Assembly (NCBI RefSeq): GCF_024295625.1
Contig: NZ_JANCOJ010000004.1
Span: 1-64,000 of the forward strand
DNA from: Streptococcus sp. CF8_St5-11
GTDB taxonomy: Bacteria; Bacillota; Bacilli; Lactobacillales; Streptococcaceae
Reading direction: 5' to 3'
Length of the DNA: 64,000 nucleotides
Part shown: positions 7,602 to 18,118 of the stretch, piece after piece
How positions within the stretch are numbered: position 1 is the first letter of the stretch
Layout: each line of letters opens with the position of its first letter
Notes under the pieces: generated by a model
Database searches by the model: none
What the model was told of the DNA's origin: nothing
The model's input: only the letters and a program-made list of their open reading frames with translations
Program-made: the position numbers and the translations under genes

Positions 7602-8783
7602 ATGGATTTAACGAAACGTTTTAATAAAAATCTGAATCGGATTGAAGTATCTTTGATTCGTCAGTTCGATCAATCAATTTCTTCCATTCCTGGTGTCTTG
7701 CGTTTGACGTTGGGGGAACCGGATTTTACGACTCCTGAACATGTAAAAGAAGCAGGAAAGGCTGCCATTGATGCGAATTTTAGCCATTACACTGGGATGA
7801 GTGGTTTGCTGGCTTTGCGTGAGGCTGCGAGTCAGTTTGTGGCTGATAAATATGGTATTCACTATCGTCCTGAAAATGAAATATTGGTGACGATCGGTGC
7901 AACAGAAGCCCTGTCTGCAACCTTGACAGCAATCTTGGAACCTGGAGATGTAGTACTTCTTCCAGCACCGGCCTACCCTGGTTATGAACCCATTGTGAAT
8001 TTGGTTGGGGCTGAGATTATCGAAATTGATACGACAGCAGATCGTTTTGTTTTGACTCCTGAAAAGTTGGAAAAGGCGATTCTAGAGCAGGGTGAAAAAT
8101 TGAAGGCTGTTATTCTCAATTATCCAGCTAATCCAACGGGTGTCACTTATTCGCGCGAACAGATGGCAGAATTAGCTGCTGTCTTAAAAAAATATGAAGT
8201 CTTTGTGATTTGTGATGAAGTCTATTCAGAGCTGACTTATACTGGAGAAGCGCATGTCTCTATGGCCTCCTTCATTCCTGAACAGACTATTGTCATTAAT
8301 GGCTTATCTAAGTCTCATGCTATGACAGGCTGGCGGCTTGGCTTTATCTTTGCGCCTGCTGCATTGACGGCCCAACTCATCAAGAGCCATCAGTATTTGG
8401 TAACGGCTGCTGGAACTATGAACCAGTATGCTGCGATCGAAGCTTTGACGGAAGGTCGGGATGATGCGGAGCCAATGAAGAAGGAATATGTGAAGCGTCG
8501 GGATTATATTATCGAACAGATGTCCGCGCTTGGGTTTGAGATTATTAAGCCAGATGGAGCTTTCTATATTTTTGCTAAAATCCCAGCTGGTTATAATCAA
8601 GATTCCTTCGCTTTCTTACAGGATTTTGCGCGTGAAAAAGCAGTTGCTTTTATTCCTGGTGCTGCTTTTGGTCAATATGGTGAAGGCTATGTGCGTTTGT
8701 CGTATGCAGCCAGCATGGAGGTTATCAAGGAAGCAATGAAACGCTTGAAGGAGTATATGGAAGAACATGCTGGAGTCAATTGA
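7602..8783 (+). CDS. araT: Class I/II PLP-dependent aminotransferase, probably aromatic amino acid aminotransferase
   Basis: A 393-residue fold-type I aminotransferase. It has [13 protein letters not shown] near the N-terminus, NYPANPTG, the ICDEVYSEL aspartate and the PLP lysine K237 in [13 protein letters not shown]. It resembles lactic-acid-bacterial AraT, which transaminates Phe, Tyr and Trp with 2-oxoglutarate. Automatic annotation often says aspartate aminotransferase, and the true substrate cannot be decided from sequence. TGGAGGTG precedes the ATG. It overlaps recO by 17 bases and heads the operon. Confidence 0.88.
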   Translation: MDLTKRFNKNLNRIEVSLIRQFDQSISSIPGVLRLTLGEPDFTTPEHVKEAGKAAIDANFSHYTGMSGLLALREAASQFVADKYGIHYRPENEILVTIGATEALSATLTAILEPGDVVLLPAPAYPGYEPIVNLVGAEIIEIDTTADRFVLTPEKLEKAILEQGEKLKAVILNYPANPTGVTYSREQMAELAAVLKKYEVFVICDEVYSELTYTGEAHVSMASFIPEQTIVINGLSKSHAMTGWRLGFIFAPAALTAQLIKSHQYLVTAAGTMNQYAAIEALTEGRDDAEPMKKEYVKRRDYIIEQMSALGFEIIKPDGAFYIFAKIPAGYNQDSFAFLQDFAREKAVAFIPGAAFGQYGEGYVRLSYAASMEVIKEAMKRLKEYMEEHAGVN

Positions 8784-9546
8784 GACCCGGGGAATTGTCC
8801 TGTATAATCGGGAGTTTCGTGAGGATGACAAGCTGGTCAAAATCTTCACAGAGAAGTCAGGGAAGCGGATGTTTTTTGTGAAACATGCGGGAAAATCACG
8901 GTTGAATCCCATGTTGCAACCTTTGGTAACGGCAGATATGTTGTTGAAAATCAATGATGATGGGTTGAGTTATATTGATGATTTTCAAGATGTGCAGGTT
9001 TATAAGAAAATCAATGCAGATCTTTTTGCCCTTTCTTATGCGACCTATGTTCTGGCGCTTGCAGATGCAAGTATTCAGGATAATCAGGTGGATCCAGCCC
9101 TGTTTGCTTTTTTAGAAAAGACCTTGTCTTTGATGGAAGAGGGACTGGATTATGAGGTTTTAACCAATATTTTTGAGATTCAGATTCTATCACGATTTGG
9201 AGTTATCTTGAATTTTCATGAATGTTGTTTCTGTCATCGGGTTGGACTTCCTTTTGATTACTCTTTTCGGTATAGTGGGGTCCTTTGTCCGGATCATTAT
9301 GATCAGGATGAGAGACGAGCTCACTGGCATCCGAATGTTCTCTATTTATTGGATCAATTCCAAGCAGTACGATTCAGTGAGTTAGAGTCGATTTCTCTAC
9401 AAGCGGAGATGAAAGCAGCTCTGCGTCAGACAATTGATCAGTTGTATGAGGAGTATGTAGGGATCCATTTAAAAGCTAAAAAGTTTATCGATTCCTTGAG
9501 TGATTGGGGAGCGATTATGAAAGATTCATCTGGAGGTGAAACATGA
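8767..9546 (+). CDS. recO: DNA repair protein RecO
   Basis: RecO works with RecF/RecR to load RecA on SSB-coated single-stranded DNA. The 259-residue protein has the N-terminal OB fold ([16 protein letters not shown]) and a central Cys cluster, [10 protein letters not shown]...LCPDH, typical of zinc-containing RecO. The gene overlaps araT at the start and plsX at the end (ATGA-type overlap), so it is translationally coupled within the operon. Confidence 0.95.
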   Translation: MLESIETRGIVLYNREFREDDKLVKIFTEKSGKRMFFVKHAGKSRLNPMLQPLVTADMLLKINDDGLSYIDDFQDVQVYKKINADLFALSYATYVLALADASIQDNQVDPALFAFLEKTLSLMEEGLDYEVLTNIFEIQILSRFGVILNFHECCFCHRVGLPFDYSFRYSGVLCPDHYDQDERRAHWHPNVLYLLDQFQAVRFSELESISLQAEMKAALRQTIDQLYEEYVGIHLKAKKFIDSLSDWGAIMKDSSGGET

Positions 9547-10538
9547 AAAAAATTGCAGTAGATGCAATGGGGGGGGATAATGCACCTCAAGCCTTGGTAG
9601 AAGGTGTGAATCAAGCCATTCGTGATTTTGATGATATTGAGATTGTCTTGTATGGCGATGAGGCAAAAATCAAAGACTATTTAACCGCAACAGAACGTGT
9701 ATCGATTGTGCATACGGAAGAAAAAATCGATTCAGATGATGAGCCAACGCGGGCCATTCGTCGGAAAAAACAGGCTTCGATGGTCTTAGCTGCCAAGGAT
9801 GTGAAGGCTGGTGAGGTCGATGCCATGCTATCTGCGGGAAATACAGGTGCGCTATTGGCGGCTGGTTTCTTTATTGTTGGGCGCATCAAGGGCGTGGAAC
9901 GTCCAGGTTTGATGTCGACACTTCCGACGGTTGATGGTCGTGGCTATGATATGCTAGACTTAGGGGCCAATGCGGAAAATACACCAGAGCACTTGCATCA
10001 GTATGCTGTGATGGGATCCTACTATGCTGAAAATGTTCGTGGGATTCAAAAACCTCGCGTGGGTTTATTGAACAATGGGACAGAAGCTAGTAAGGGAGAT
10101 CCTTTGCGCAAGGAAACCTACCAATTGTTATCTGAGGATGAGTCGATTCATTTTGTTGGAAACGTGGAAGCGCGTGACTTGATGGATGGCGTTGCTGATG
10201 TCGTTGTGGCGGATGGTTTCACGGGAAACGCTGTCTTGAAAACGATGGAAGGAACGGCTTTTGGGATCTTGAAGCAATTGAAACAAGCAATTGCCACAGG
10301 AAACTGGAAGGCGAAATTGGGAGCTTTTCTGCTCAAGGACCGTTTGAAATCATTGAAGCAAACCTTGGATTTCTCAGATGTTGGAGGAGCGGTCTTGTTT
10401 GGTCTTCAAGCACCTGTTGTTAAAACGCATGGTTCGAGCGATGCCAAAGCTGTCTATAGCACGATTCGTCAGATTCGGACCATGTTAGAGACAGATGTTG
10501 TTGGAAAATCAGTGAAGGAATTATCGAAGGAAGGGTAA
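9543..10538 (+). CDS. plsX: Phosphate acyltransferase PlsX
   Basis: PlsX converts acyl-ACP to acyl-phosphate for PlsY, the first step of phospholipid synthesis. The 331-residue protein starts [14 protein letters not shown] and contains the [11 protein letters not shown] and DGFTGN motifs of the family. It begins inside the end of recO with GGAGGTG just before the ATG. An ACP gene follows four bases after its stop, an arrangement typical of Firmicutes. Confidence 0.96.
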   Translation: MKKIAVDAMGGDNAPQALVEGVNQAIRDFDDIEIVLYGDEAKIKDYLTATERVSIVHTEEKIDSDDEPTRAIRRKKQASMVLAAKDVKAGEVDAMLSAGNTGALLAAGFFIVGRIKGVERPGLMSTLPTVDGRGYDMLDLGANAENTPEHLHQYAVMGSYYAENVRGIQKPRVGLLNNGTEASKGDPLRKETYQLLSEDESIHFVGNVEARDLMDGVADVVVADGFTGNAVLKTMEGTAFGILKQLKQAIATGNWKAKLGAFLLKDRLKSLKQTLDFSDVGGAVLFGLQAPVVKTHGSSDAKAVYSTIRQIRTMLETDVVGKSVKELSKEG

Positions 10539-10541
10539 TGT

Positions 10542-10790
10542 ATGAGTAAACAAAACGAAATTTTAGTTACAATTGAGGAATTTCTCAAAGATCGCAAGGG
10601 TCCAGACTTTCAAGTATCTTTGGAATCTGACTTACGTAAGGATTTACAAGCTGACTCTGTTGAATTGATGGAATTTATTATCAATCTTGAGGATGAATAC
10701 CAAATTGAGATTCCGGACAAGGCTATTGATGAATTTAACACAGTAGGAGATGTCGTCGACTATATCGAAAAACGAACTGCTGGTCACTAA
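10542..10790 (+). CDS. acpP: Acyl carrier protein
   Basis: An 82-residue acidic four-helix carrier protein. Ser39 in QADSVELMEF is the phosphopantetheine attachment site, with Val/Glu in place of the more common Leu/Asp after the serine. It is paired with plsX here. Streptococci usually carry a second ACP in the fab cluster, so this one may serve phospholipid synthesis specifically, which is inference. Confidence 0.93.
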   Translation: MSKQNEILVTIEEFLKDRKGPDFQVSLESDLRKDLQADSVELMEFIINLEDEYQIEIPDKAIDEFNTVGDVVDYIEKRTAGH

Positions 10791-10799
10791 TGAAAAAGG

Positions 10800-10834
10800 G
10801 ATCGTTCAGAGATTATTCTGGATGATCTTTTTTT
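10800..10834 (+). terminator. Terminator after acpP
   Basis: GATCGTTCAGA (10800-10810) pairs with TTCTGGATGATC allowing G-U pairs, followed by a run of T residues. Confidence 0.85.
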
Positions 10835-10843
10835 CTGTCCTTT

Positions 10844-10907
10844 TTATTCGGATTCTGCTTATATTGTACGGAATTTTATTGAAAATACACTTTGTATGTG
10901 ATAGAAT
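10844..10907 (+). promoter_or_regulatory. purC promoter with two PurBox-like sites
   Basis: An extended -10 (TG-A-TAGAAT, hexamer 10902-10907) sits 17 bases from TTGAAA (10879-10884). Just upstream, on the minus strand, are AATTCCGTACAAT (10863-10875) and AATCCGAATAA (about 10845-10855). They match the lactic-acid-bacterial PurBox AWWWCCGAACWWT with one and about two deviations. PurR control by PRPP is therefore likely. Whether PurR activates or represses here cannot be told from sequence. Confidence 0.7.
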
Positions 10908-10940
10908 GAAGGTGATAAAATACGAAAGGCGAACAAAGTC

Positions 10941-11648
10941 ATGACCAATCAACTGATTTATACTGGAAAAGCTAAGGATATCTATACTACTGAGGACGAA
11001 AATGTGATTAAGTCGGTCTATAAAGACCAAGCCACTATGCTTAATGGGGCTCGTAAGGAGACTATTAAGGGAAAAGGTGTGCTAAATAATCAGATTTCGT
11101 CTCTTATTTTTGAAAAATTGAATGCTGCGGGTGTAGCTACTCACTTTATCGAACGTATTTCTGATACAGAACAATTGAATAAGAAGGTTAAAATTATTCC
11201 TTTGGAGGTTGTTCTTCGTAATGTGACTGCGGGTTCTTTCTCTAAACGTTTTGGCGTTGAAGAAGGTTTGGACTTGAAAACTCCAATCGTTGAATTTTAC
11301 TACAAGAACGATGAGTTGGACGATCCATTCATCAATGATGAGCATGTGAAGTTTTTGGATATTGCCAATGATGAACAAATTGCTTATATCAAGGAAGAAA
11401 CACGTCGTATCAATGAATTGCTGAAAGATTGGTTTGCACAAATTGGTCTTCGTTTGATTGATTTCAAATTGGAATTTGGTTTTGATAAGGATGGCAAGAT
11501 CATCTTGGCAGACGAATTCTCTCCAGATAACTGCCGCCTTTGGGATGCTGAAGGGCACCACATGGATAAGGATGTTTTCCGTAGAGATTTGGGCAGTTTA
11601 ACGGATGTTTATAAGGTTGTGTTAGAGAAGTTGCAGGGATTGAAGTAA
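10941..11648 (+). CDS. purC: Phosphoribosylaminoimidazole-succinocarboxamide synthase (SAICAR synthetase)
   Basis: It condenses CAIR with aspartate, using ATP, to give SAICAR. The 235-residue protein has the family motifs [19 protein letters not shown], and LIDFKLEFG followed by [12 protein letters not shown]. It is the first gene of the purine cluster after a PurBox promoter; GGCGAAC lies between promoter and ATG, with a weak GAAAGG ribosome site. Confidence 0.97.
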   Translation: MTNQLIYTGKAKDIYTTEDENVIKSVYKDQATMLNGARKETIKGKGVLNNQISSLIFEKLNAAGVATHFIERISDTEQLNKKVKIIPLEVVLRNVTAGSFSKRFGVEEGLDLKTPIVEFYYKNDELDDPFINDEHVKFLDIANDEQIAYIKEETRRINELLKDWFAQIGLRLIDFKLEFGFDKDGKIILADEFSPDNCRLWDAEGHHMDKDVFRRDLGSLTDVYKVVLEKLQGLK

Positions 11649-11703
11649 AGTTTTACTTGGTCGTCACTACAATCTTTAAGTAGAAATAGATAAAGGAAAT
11701 AAA

Positions 11704-14700
11704 ATGGATAAACGTATTTTCGTTGAGAAAAAAGCTGATTTTCGTGTAAAATCGGACTCTTTAGTAAAAGAATTACAGCATAATCTTCAGTTAAAAACGT
11801 TGAATGATCTTCGGATTGTTCAGGTTTACGATGTCTTTGGTTTGGCAAAGGACTTGTTTGCGCGTGCGGAAAAACATATCTTCTCTGAGCAGGTGACCGA
11901 TACTGTTTTGGATGAAGCTGCGGTTCAGGCTGATCTTGAGAAATATGCTTTCTTTGCTATTGAAAGTTTGCCTGGTCAATTTGACCAACGTGCGGCATCT
12001 TCACAAGAAGCTTTGCTTTTGCTTGGTAGTTCAAATGATGTAACAGTGAACACAGCACAACTTTACTTGGTTAACAAGGATATTGATGCGAATGAGTTGG
12101 AAGCTGTCAAAAACTACCTCTTGAACCCAGTAGACTCTCGTTTCAAAGATATCACTGTTGGTATTGCGAAACAGGATTTCTCTGAGTCTGACAAGACCAT
12201 TCCAAGCTTGGATTTCTTTGAAACTTATACGGCAGAAGATTTTGCACAGTATAAGGCTGAGCAAGGATTGGCAATGGAAGTGGACGACCTTCTCTTCATT
12301 CAAGATTACTTCAAATCCATTGGACGTGTACCAACTGAGACTGAGCTTAAGGTTTTGGATACTTATTGGTCTGACCACTGCCGTCACACAACTTTCGAAA
12401 CTGAGTTGAAAAACATCGACTTCTCAGCTTCTAAATTTGAAAAACAATTGCAAGCGACTTATGATAAGTATATTGCCATGCGTGATGAGTTGGGACGTAC
12501 GGAAAAACCTCAAACCTTGATGGATATGGCGACTATTTTTGGCCGTTATGAGCGTGCTAATGGTCGTTTGGATGACATGGAAGTGTCTGATGAAATCAAT
12601 GCCTGCTCTGTTGAAATTGAAGTGGATGTCAATGGTGTCAAAGAACCATGGCTTCTCATGTTCAAGAACGAAACGCACAACCACCCAACGGAGATCGAAC
12701 CATTTGGTGGAGCGGCTACTTGTATCGGTGGTGCCATTCGTGACCCATTGTCAGGTCGTTCATACGTTTACCAAGCCATGCGTATCTCAGGTGCTGGTGA
12801 TATTACAACACCAATTGCTGAAACTCGCGCTGGTAAATTGCCACAACAAGTGATTTCTAAAACAGCGGCTCACGGTTATTCTTCATACGGTAACCAAATT
12901 GGTTTGGCGACAACTTATGTTCGTGAATACTTCCACCCAGGTTTTGTTGCTAAGCGTATGGAGCTAGGTGCAGTTGTCGGTGCGGCTCCTAAGGAAAATG
13001 TGGTTCGTGAAAAACCTGAAGCAGGTGATGTGATTATCTTGCTTGGTGGTAAGACTGGACGTGACGGTGTCGGTGGTGCGACAGGTTCTTCTAAAGTTCA
13101 AACGGTTGAATCTGTTGAAACAGCTGGTGCTGAGGTTCAAAAAGGGAATGCCATCGAAGAACGTAAGATTCAACGTCTTTTCCGTAATGGGGAAGTGACC
13201 CGTCTGATCAAGAAATCAAATGACTTTGGTGCCGGTGGTGTCTGTGTGGCGATCGGTGAATTGGCAGATGGTCTTGAAATTGATCTAGACAAAGTGCCAT
13301 TGAAATACCAAGGTTTGAACGGTACAGAAATTGCTATCTCAGAATCTCAAGAACGGATGGCTGTAGTGGTTCGTCCAGAAGATGTAGATGCTTTCGTTGC
13401 TGAATGTAACAAAGAAAATATTGATGCTGTTGTCGTTGCGACAGTGACGGAGAAACCAAATCTTGTCATGCACTGGAATGGTGAAACCATCGTTGATTTG
13501 GAACGTCGTTTCCTTGATACAAACGGTGTACGTGTGGTTGTAGATGCTAAGGTGGTTGACAAGGATGTCAAGCTTCCAGAAGAACGTCAAACATCTGCTG
13601 AAACACTTGAAGCGGATACTCTTGAAGTCTTGGCTGATCTGAACCATACCAGTCAAAAAGGGTTACAAACCATCTTTGATAGCTCAGTGGGTCGTTCAAC
13701 AGTTAATCACCCACTCGGTGGTCGCTACCAAATCACACCAACGGAAGCTTCTGTACAGAAATTGCCAGTCCAACATGGCGTGACAACAACTGCTTCTGTT
13801 ATGGCGCAAGGATTCAACCCTTATGTAGCAGAATGGTCTCCATATCATGGTGCTGCCTATGCAGTCATCGAAGCAACAGCTCGTTTGGTTGCTACTGGTG
13901 CAAACTGGTCTAAGGCTCGCTTCTCTTATCAAGAATACTTCGAGCGTATGGATAAACAAGCAGAGCGTTTTGGTCAACCAGTAGCTGCTCTTCTTGGATC
14001 AATCGAAGCTCAGATTCAACTTGGTTTGCCATCTATCGGAGGGAAAGACTCGATGTCTGGTACCTTTGAAGAATTGACAGTACCACCAACCTTGGTTGCT
14101 TTTGGGGTGACGACTGCAGATAGCCGTAAGGTTCTTTCTCCAGAATTCAAAGCTGTTGGTGAAAATATTTACTACATCCCAGGTCAAGCTTTGGCACAAG
14201 AAATTGACTTCGATCTTATTAAATCTAACTTCACTCAATTTGAAGCCATCCAAGCTGACCACAGAGTGACAGCAGCATCAGCTGTTAAATATGGTGGTGT
14301 GGTTGAAGCTCTTGCACTTGCAACATTTGGGAACCATATCGGAGCTAACGTCGAATTAGCTGACCTTGACACTAGCTTGACAGCCCAATTGGGTGGATTC
14401 ATCTTCACATCGCCTGAAGACATTGCAGGTGTTGCCAAGATCGGACAAACAGTGACTGACTTTACACTCACTGTCAACGGTGTAACGCTTGATGGACACA
14501 AACTTGACAGTGCCTTCCAAGGTAAATTGGAAGAGGTTTACCCAACGGAATTTGTACAAGCAACTGAGTTGGAAGAAGTACCTGCAGTGGCATCAGATGC
14601 TGTGATCAAAGCTAAAGAAACAGTTGAGACACCAGTGGTTTACATCCCGGTATTCCCAGGTACCAACTCAGAATATGACTCCGCTAAGGCCTTCGAAAAA

Positions 14701-15429
14701 GAAGGAGCAAAAGTCAACTTGGTACCATTTGTCACGCTGAATGAAGAAGCGATTGTCAAGTCTGTTGACACCATGGTTGACAACATCGAAAAAGCTAACA
14801 TTATCTTCTTTGCAGGTGGCTTCTCAGCAGCGGATGAACCTGATGGATCAGCTAAATTCATCGTGAACATCTTGCTCAATGAAAAAGTGCGTGCAGCCAT
14901 TGACAGCTTCATCGAACGTGGTGGTTTGATCATCGGTATCTGTAATGGATTCCAAGCTCTTGTTAAATCAGGTCTTCTTCCATATGGTAACTTTGAAGAT
15001 GCGAGCAGCACGAGTCCAACTCTCTTCTACAATGATGCCAACCAACACGTGGCTAAGATGGTTGAAACACGGATTGCCAACACGAACTCACCATGGCTTG
15101 CCGGAGTAGAAGTTGGTGACATCCATGCCATCCCAGTATCACACGGTGAAGGTAAATTTGTCGTGACAGCTGAGGAATTCGCAGAGCTTCGTGACAATGG
15201 TCAAATCTTTACCCAATATGTTGACTTCGAAGGGAAACCAAGCATGGATTCTAAATATAATCCTAACGGATCTGTAAATGCTATCGAAGGTATCACAAGT
15301 AAGAACGGTCAAATTATTGGTAAGATGGGTCACTCAGAACGTTTCGAAGATGGTCTCTTCCAAAATATTCCAGGAAATAAAGACCAACATCTCTTTGCAT
15401 CAGCGGTTAAATACTTTACTGGAAAATAA
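11704..15429 (+). CDS. purL: Phosphoribosylformylglycinamidine synthase, single-chain form
   Basis: It converts FGAR and glutamine to FGAM with ATP. At 1241 residues this is the large single-chain PurL, with an N-terminal PurS-like domain, a FGAM synthetase core (SDHCRHTTFETEL, KNETHNHPTEIEPFGGAATCIGG) and a C-terminal glutaminase with nucleophile Cys in IIGICNGFQ. Most Gram-positives use separate PurS/PurQ/PurL, but streptococci have this fused form. AAAGGAAA precedes the ATG; purF follows 12 bases after the stop. Confidence 0.96.
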   Translation: MDKRIFVEKKADFRVKSDSLVKELQHNLQLKTLNDLRIVQVYDVFGLAKDLFARAEKHIFSEQVTDTVLDEAAVQADLEKYAFFAIESLPGQFDQRAASSQEALLLLGSSNDVTVNTAQLYLVNKDIDANELEAVKNYLLNPVDSRFKDITVGIAKQDFSESDKTIPSLDFFETYTAEDFAQYKAEQGLAMEVDDLLFIQDYFKSIGRVPTETELKVLDTYWSDHCRHTTFETELKNIDFSASKFEKQLQATYDKYIAMRDELGRTEKPQTLMDMATIFGRYERANGRLDDMEVSDEINACSVEIEVDVNGVKEPWLLMFKNETHNHPTEIEPFGGAATCIGGAIRDPLSGRSYVYQAMRISGAGDITTPIAETRAGKLPQQVISKTAAHGYSSYGNQIGLATTYVREYFHPGFVAKRMELGAVVGAAPKENVVREKPEAGDVIILLGGKTGRDGVGGATGSSKVQTVESVETAGAEVQKGNAIEERKIQRLFRNGEVTRLIKKSNDFGAGGVCVAIGELADGLEIDLDKVPLKYQGLNGTEIAISESQERMAVVVRPEDVDAFVAECNKENIDAVVVATVTEKPNLVMHWNGETIVDLERRFLDTNGVRVVVDAKVVDKDVKLPEERQTSAETLEADTLEVLADLNHTSQKGLQTIFDSSVGRSTVNHPLGGRYQITPTEASVQKLPVQHGVTTTASVMAQGFNPYVAEWSPYHGAAYAVIEATARLVATGANWSKARFSYQEYFERMDKQAERFGQPVAALLGSIEAQIQLGLPSIGGKDSMSGTFEELTVPPTLVAFGVTTADSRKVLSPEFKAVGENIYYIPGQALAQEIDFDLIKSNFTQFEAIQADHRVTAASAVKYGGVVEALALATFGNHIGANVELADLDTSLTAQLGGFIFTSPEDIAGVAKIGQTVTDFTLTVNGVTLDGHKLDSAFQGKLEEVYPTEFVQATELEEVPAVASDAVIKAKETVETPVVYIPVFPGTNSEYDSAKAFEKEGAKVNLVPFVTLNEEAIVKSVDTMVDNIEKANIIFFAGGFSAADEPDGSAKFIVNILLNEKVRAAIDSFIERGGLIIGICNGFQALVKSGLLPYGNFEDASSTSPTLFYNDANQHVAKMVETRIANTNSPWLAGVEVGDIHAIPVSHGEGKFVVTAEEFAELRDNGQIFTQYVDFEGKPSMDSKYNPNGSVNAIEGITSKNGQIIGKMGHSERFEDGLFQNIPGNKDQHLFASAVKYFTGK

Positions 15430-15441
15430 AAGGTATACAAA

Positions 15442-16881
15442 ATGACATACGAAGTTAAATCTCTTAATGAAGAATGTGGTATTTTTGGGATCTGGGGACA
15501 CCCAGATGCTGCAAAACTGACTTATTTCGGATTACACAGTCTTCAACACCGTGGTCAAGAAGGGGCGGGGATCCTTTCGAATGATGCGGGTCAACTAAAA
15601 CGGTATCGTGATACGGGTCTTCTCTCAGAAGTATTTCGAAATCCTGCTAACTTGGATAAGTTAACAGGAACGGGAGCGATTGGCCATGTTCGCTATGCGA
15701 CAGCTGGGGAAGCTTCGGTGGATAACATCCAGCCCTTCCTCTTTCGCTTTCATGATACCCAGTTTGGACTAGCCCACAACGGGAATTTGACCAATGCTAA
15801 GTCCCTCAAACGGGAGTTGGAAAATAACGGAGCGATCTTTAGCTCAACTTCTGATTCAGAAATCTTGGCCCACTTGATTCGTCGGAGCCACAACCCTTCT
15901 TTCATGGGTAAGGTGAAAGAAGCCTTGAATACGGTGAAAGGTGGATTTGCTTACCTTCTCATGCTGGAAGATAAGCTGATTGCCGCCTTGGATCCAAATG
16001 GTTTCCGTCCTCTTTCGATTGGGAAAATGGCCAACGGAGCTATCGTGGTTTCATCTGAAACCTGTGCCTTTGAAGTGGTTGGAGCAGAGTGGATTCGGGA
16101 TGTAAATCCGGGTGAAGTCGTGATCATCGATGATAACGGCATCACTTACGATAACTATACAACGGACACCCAATTGGCTGTTTGCTCAATGGAGTATATC
16201 TACTTTGCCCGCCCAGACTCCAATATCCAAGGGGTCAATGTCCATACAGCCCGTAAACGTATGGGGGCTCAATTGGCACGTGAATTCAAACATGAAGCAG
16301 ATATTGTGGTCGGTGTACCTAATTCATCACTTAGCGCAGCCATGGGATTTGCGGAAGAATCTGGCCTACCAAATGAAATGGGCTTGATTAAAAACCAATA
16401 TACCCAACGGACCTTTATTCAACCAACACAAGAACTACGGGAGCAAGGGGTTCGGATGAAGCTCTCTGCCGTATCCGGTGTCGTGAAAGGCAAACGGGTT
16501 GTCATGATTGATGATTCTATCGTACGTGGGACAACATCACGTCGAATTGTGAAGTTATTGAAAGAAGCAGGAGCTACAGAGGTCCACGTAGCAATCGGTA
16601 GCCCAGCCCTTGCCTACCCATGTTTCTACGGGATCGATATTCAAACACGTAAGGAATTGATTGCTGCCAATCATACAGTAGAGGAAACACGCGATATCAT
16701 TGGTGCAGATAGCTTGACGTATTTGTCAATCGATGGCTTGATTGATTCTATTGGAATCGATACAGATGCCCCCAATGGCGGTCTTTGTGTGGCTTACTTT
16801 GATGGAAAATATCCAACGCCTTTGTATGACTACGAAGAACGCTATGTGGAAAGTTTGAAAGAACATACTTCTTTCTATTAA
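15442..16881 (+). CDS. purF: Amidophosphoribosyltransferase
   Basis: The committing step of purine synthesis, PRPP plus glutamine to phosphoribosylamine. The 479-residue protein carries a short propeptide before the catalytic cysteine (EECGIFGIWG, Cys11). It also has the Ntn glutaminase motif QHRGQEGAGI and the PRPP loop VMIDDSIVRGTTS. GACTG-type Fe-S cysteines could not be assigned with certainty. It sits between purL and purM in the usual streptococcal order. Confidence 0.96.
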   Translation: MTYEVKSLNEECGIFGIWGHPDAAKLTYFGLHSLQHRGQEGAGILSNDAGQLKRYRDTGLLSEVFRNPANLDKLTGTGAIGHVRYATAGEASVDNIQPFLFRFHDTQFGLAHNGNLTNAKSLKRELENNGAIFSSTSDSEILAHLIRRSHNPSFMGKVKEALNTVKGGFAYLLMLEDKLIAALDPNGFRPLSIGKMANGAIVVSSETCAFEVVGAEWIRDVNPGEVVIIDDNGITYDNYTTDTQLAVCSMEYIYFARPDSNIQGVNVHTARKRMGAQLAREFKHEADIVVGVPNSSLSAAMGFAEESGLPNEMGLIKNQYTQRTFIQPTQELREQGVRMKLSAVSGVVKGKRVVMIDDSIVRGTTSRRIVKLLKEAGATEVHVAIGSPALAYPCFYGIDIQTRKELIAANHTVEETRDIIGADSLTYLSIDGLIDSIGIDTDAPNGGLCVAYFDGKYPTPLYDYEERYVESLKEHTSFY

Positions 16882-16911
16882 GAGCAGTGCAAAAGAAAAG
16901 GAATGAAACAA

Positions 16912-17934
16912 ATGACAAATAAAAATGCGTATGCACAGTCTGGTGTGGATGTTGAAGCGGGTTATGAAGTTGTTGAACGGATCAAAAAACACGTTGCTCG
17001 TACGGAACGTGCTGGTGTCATGGGAGCTCTTGGTGGTTTCGGTGGCATGTTTGATCTTTCAAAAACAGGTGTCAAAGAGCCTGTTTTGATCTCAGGTACA
17101 GATGGTGTTGGTACTAAGCTGATGCTTGCCATCAAGTACGACAAACACGATACGATCGGTCAAGACTGTGTGGCCATGTGTGTTAACGATATCATCGCTG
17201 CAGGTGCGGAGCCCCTTTACTTCCTTGACTATATCGCAACTGGTAAAAATGAACCTGCTAAATTAGAGCAAGTCGTTGCTGGTGTTGCAGAAGGTTGTGT
17301 GCAGGCTGGTGCAGCCCTTATCGGTGGAGAAACGGCTGAAATGCCTGGTATGTATGGTGAAGATGACTATGATTTGGCTGGGTTTGCTGTCGGTGTTGCA
17401 GAAAAATCTCAAATCATTGACGGTTCAAAAGTAGCTGAAGGGGATGTGATTCTTGGACTTGCTTCAAGCGGTATCCACTCAAATGGTTACTCACTTGTTC
17501 GTCGTGTCTTTGCGGATTACACAGGTGAAGAAGTTCTCCCAGAATTGGAAGGGAAGAAACTTAAAGACGTTCTTTTGGAGCCAACTCGTATCTACGTCAA
17601 AGCAGCATTGCCACTCATCAAAGAAGAATTGGTCAACGGAATTGCCCACATCACAGGTGGTGGTTTCATCGAAAATGTACCACGTATGTTCTCAGATGAC
17701 TTAGCTGCTGAAATTGACGAAAGCAAAGTCCCAGTTCTTCCAATTTTCAAAGCCCTTGAAAAATATGGCCAAATCAAACATGAAGAAATGTTTGAAATCT
17801 TCAACATGGGAATTGGTCTCATGCTTGCAGTGAAGCCAGAAAATGTCGAACGTGTCAAAGAACTTCTTGACGAACCTGTTTATGAAATTGGTCGTATTGT
17901 GAAGAAAGATGGCGCAAGTGTGGTGATTAAATAA
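16912..17934 (+). CDS. purM: Phosphoribosylformylglycinamidine cyclo-ligase (AIR synthetase)
   Basis: It closes FGAM to aminoimidazole ribonucleotide with ATP. The 340-residue protein shows the [23 protein letters not shown] and [16 protein letters not shown] motifs. Start at ATG 16912, because AAAGGA (16897-16902) directly abuts the earlier in-frame ATG at 16903 and is correctly spaced for 16912; this also gives the usual family length. Its stop codon is part of a hairpin (AATGGTGA/TCACCATT). Confidence 0.95.
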   Translation: MTNKNAYAQSGVDVEAGYEVVERIKKHVARTERAGVMGALGGFGGMFDLSKTGVKEPVLISGTDGVGTKLMLAIKYDKHDTIGQDCVAMCVNDIIAAGAEPLYFLDYIATGKNEPAKLEQVVAGVAEGCVQAGAALIGGETAEMPGMYGEDDYDLAGFAVGVAEKSQIIDGSKVAEGDVILGLASSGIHSNGYSLVRRVFADYTGEEVLPELEGKKLKDVLLEPTRIYVKAALPLIKEELVNGIAHITGGGFIENVPRMFSDDLAAEIDESKVPVLPIFKALEKYGQIKHEEMFEIFNMGIGLMLAVKPENVERVKELLDEPVYEIGRIVKKDGASVVIK

Positions 17935-18106
17935 TGGTGAGGTCACCATTTTGTGCGGAGAAATTGTAGAAAGGAGTGTTTAGTTAGCAAGCCTAACTGA
18001 ACACGGGACTCATTTTCTAGGAAAAAAGAGAAATCATTTTGTGGGCAAGCACCCAGCAATGATTTCCTATTTTTCTACGAAACTGTTCGGCTAGCCGAAA
18101 CGTCCC
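17933..18106 (+). other. Folded intergenic region between purM and purN
   Basis: This roughly 175-nt stretch folds extensively. AATGGTGA/TCACCATT (17933-17950) is at the purM stop. A ten-pair hairpin lies at 17978-17987/17993-18002. GGGAC (18005-18009) can pair with GTCCC (18102-18106). Inside that pairing are a long stem, whose core is GAAATCATT (18030-18038) with AATGATTTC (18058-18066) extended by A/T pairs, and a TTCGGCTAGCCGAA palindrome (18086-18099). An orphan GAAAGGAG at 17969-17976 has no start codon in range. It could be an inserted repeat or a regulatory RNA. Confidence 0.55.
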
Positions 18107-18118
18107 TTTGTATCGAAT

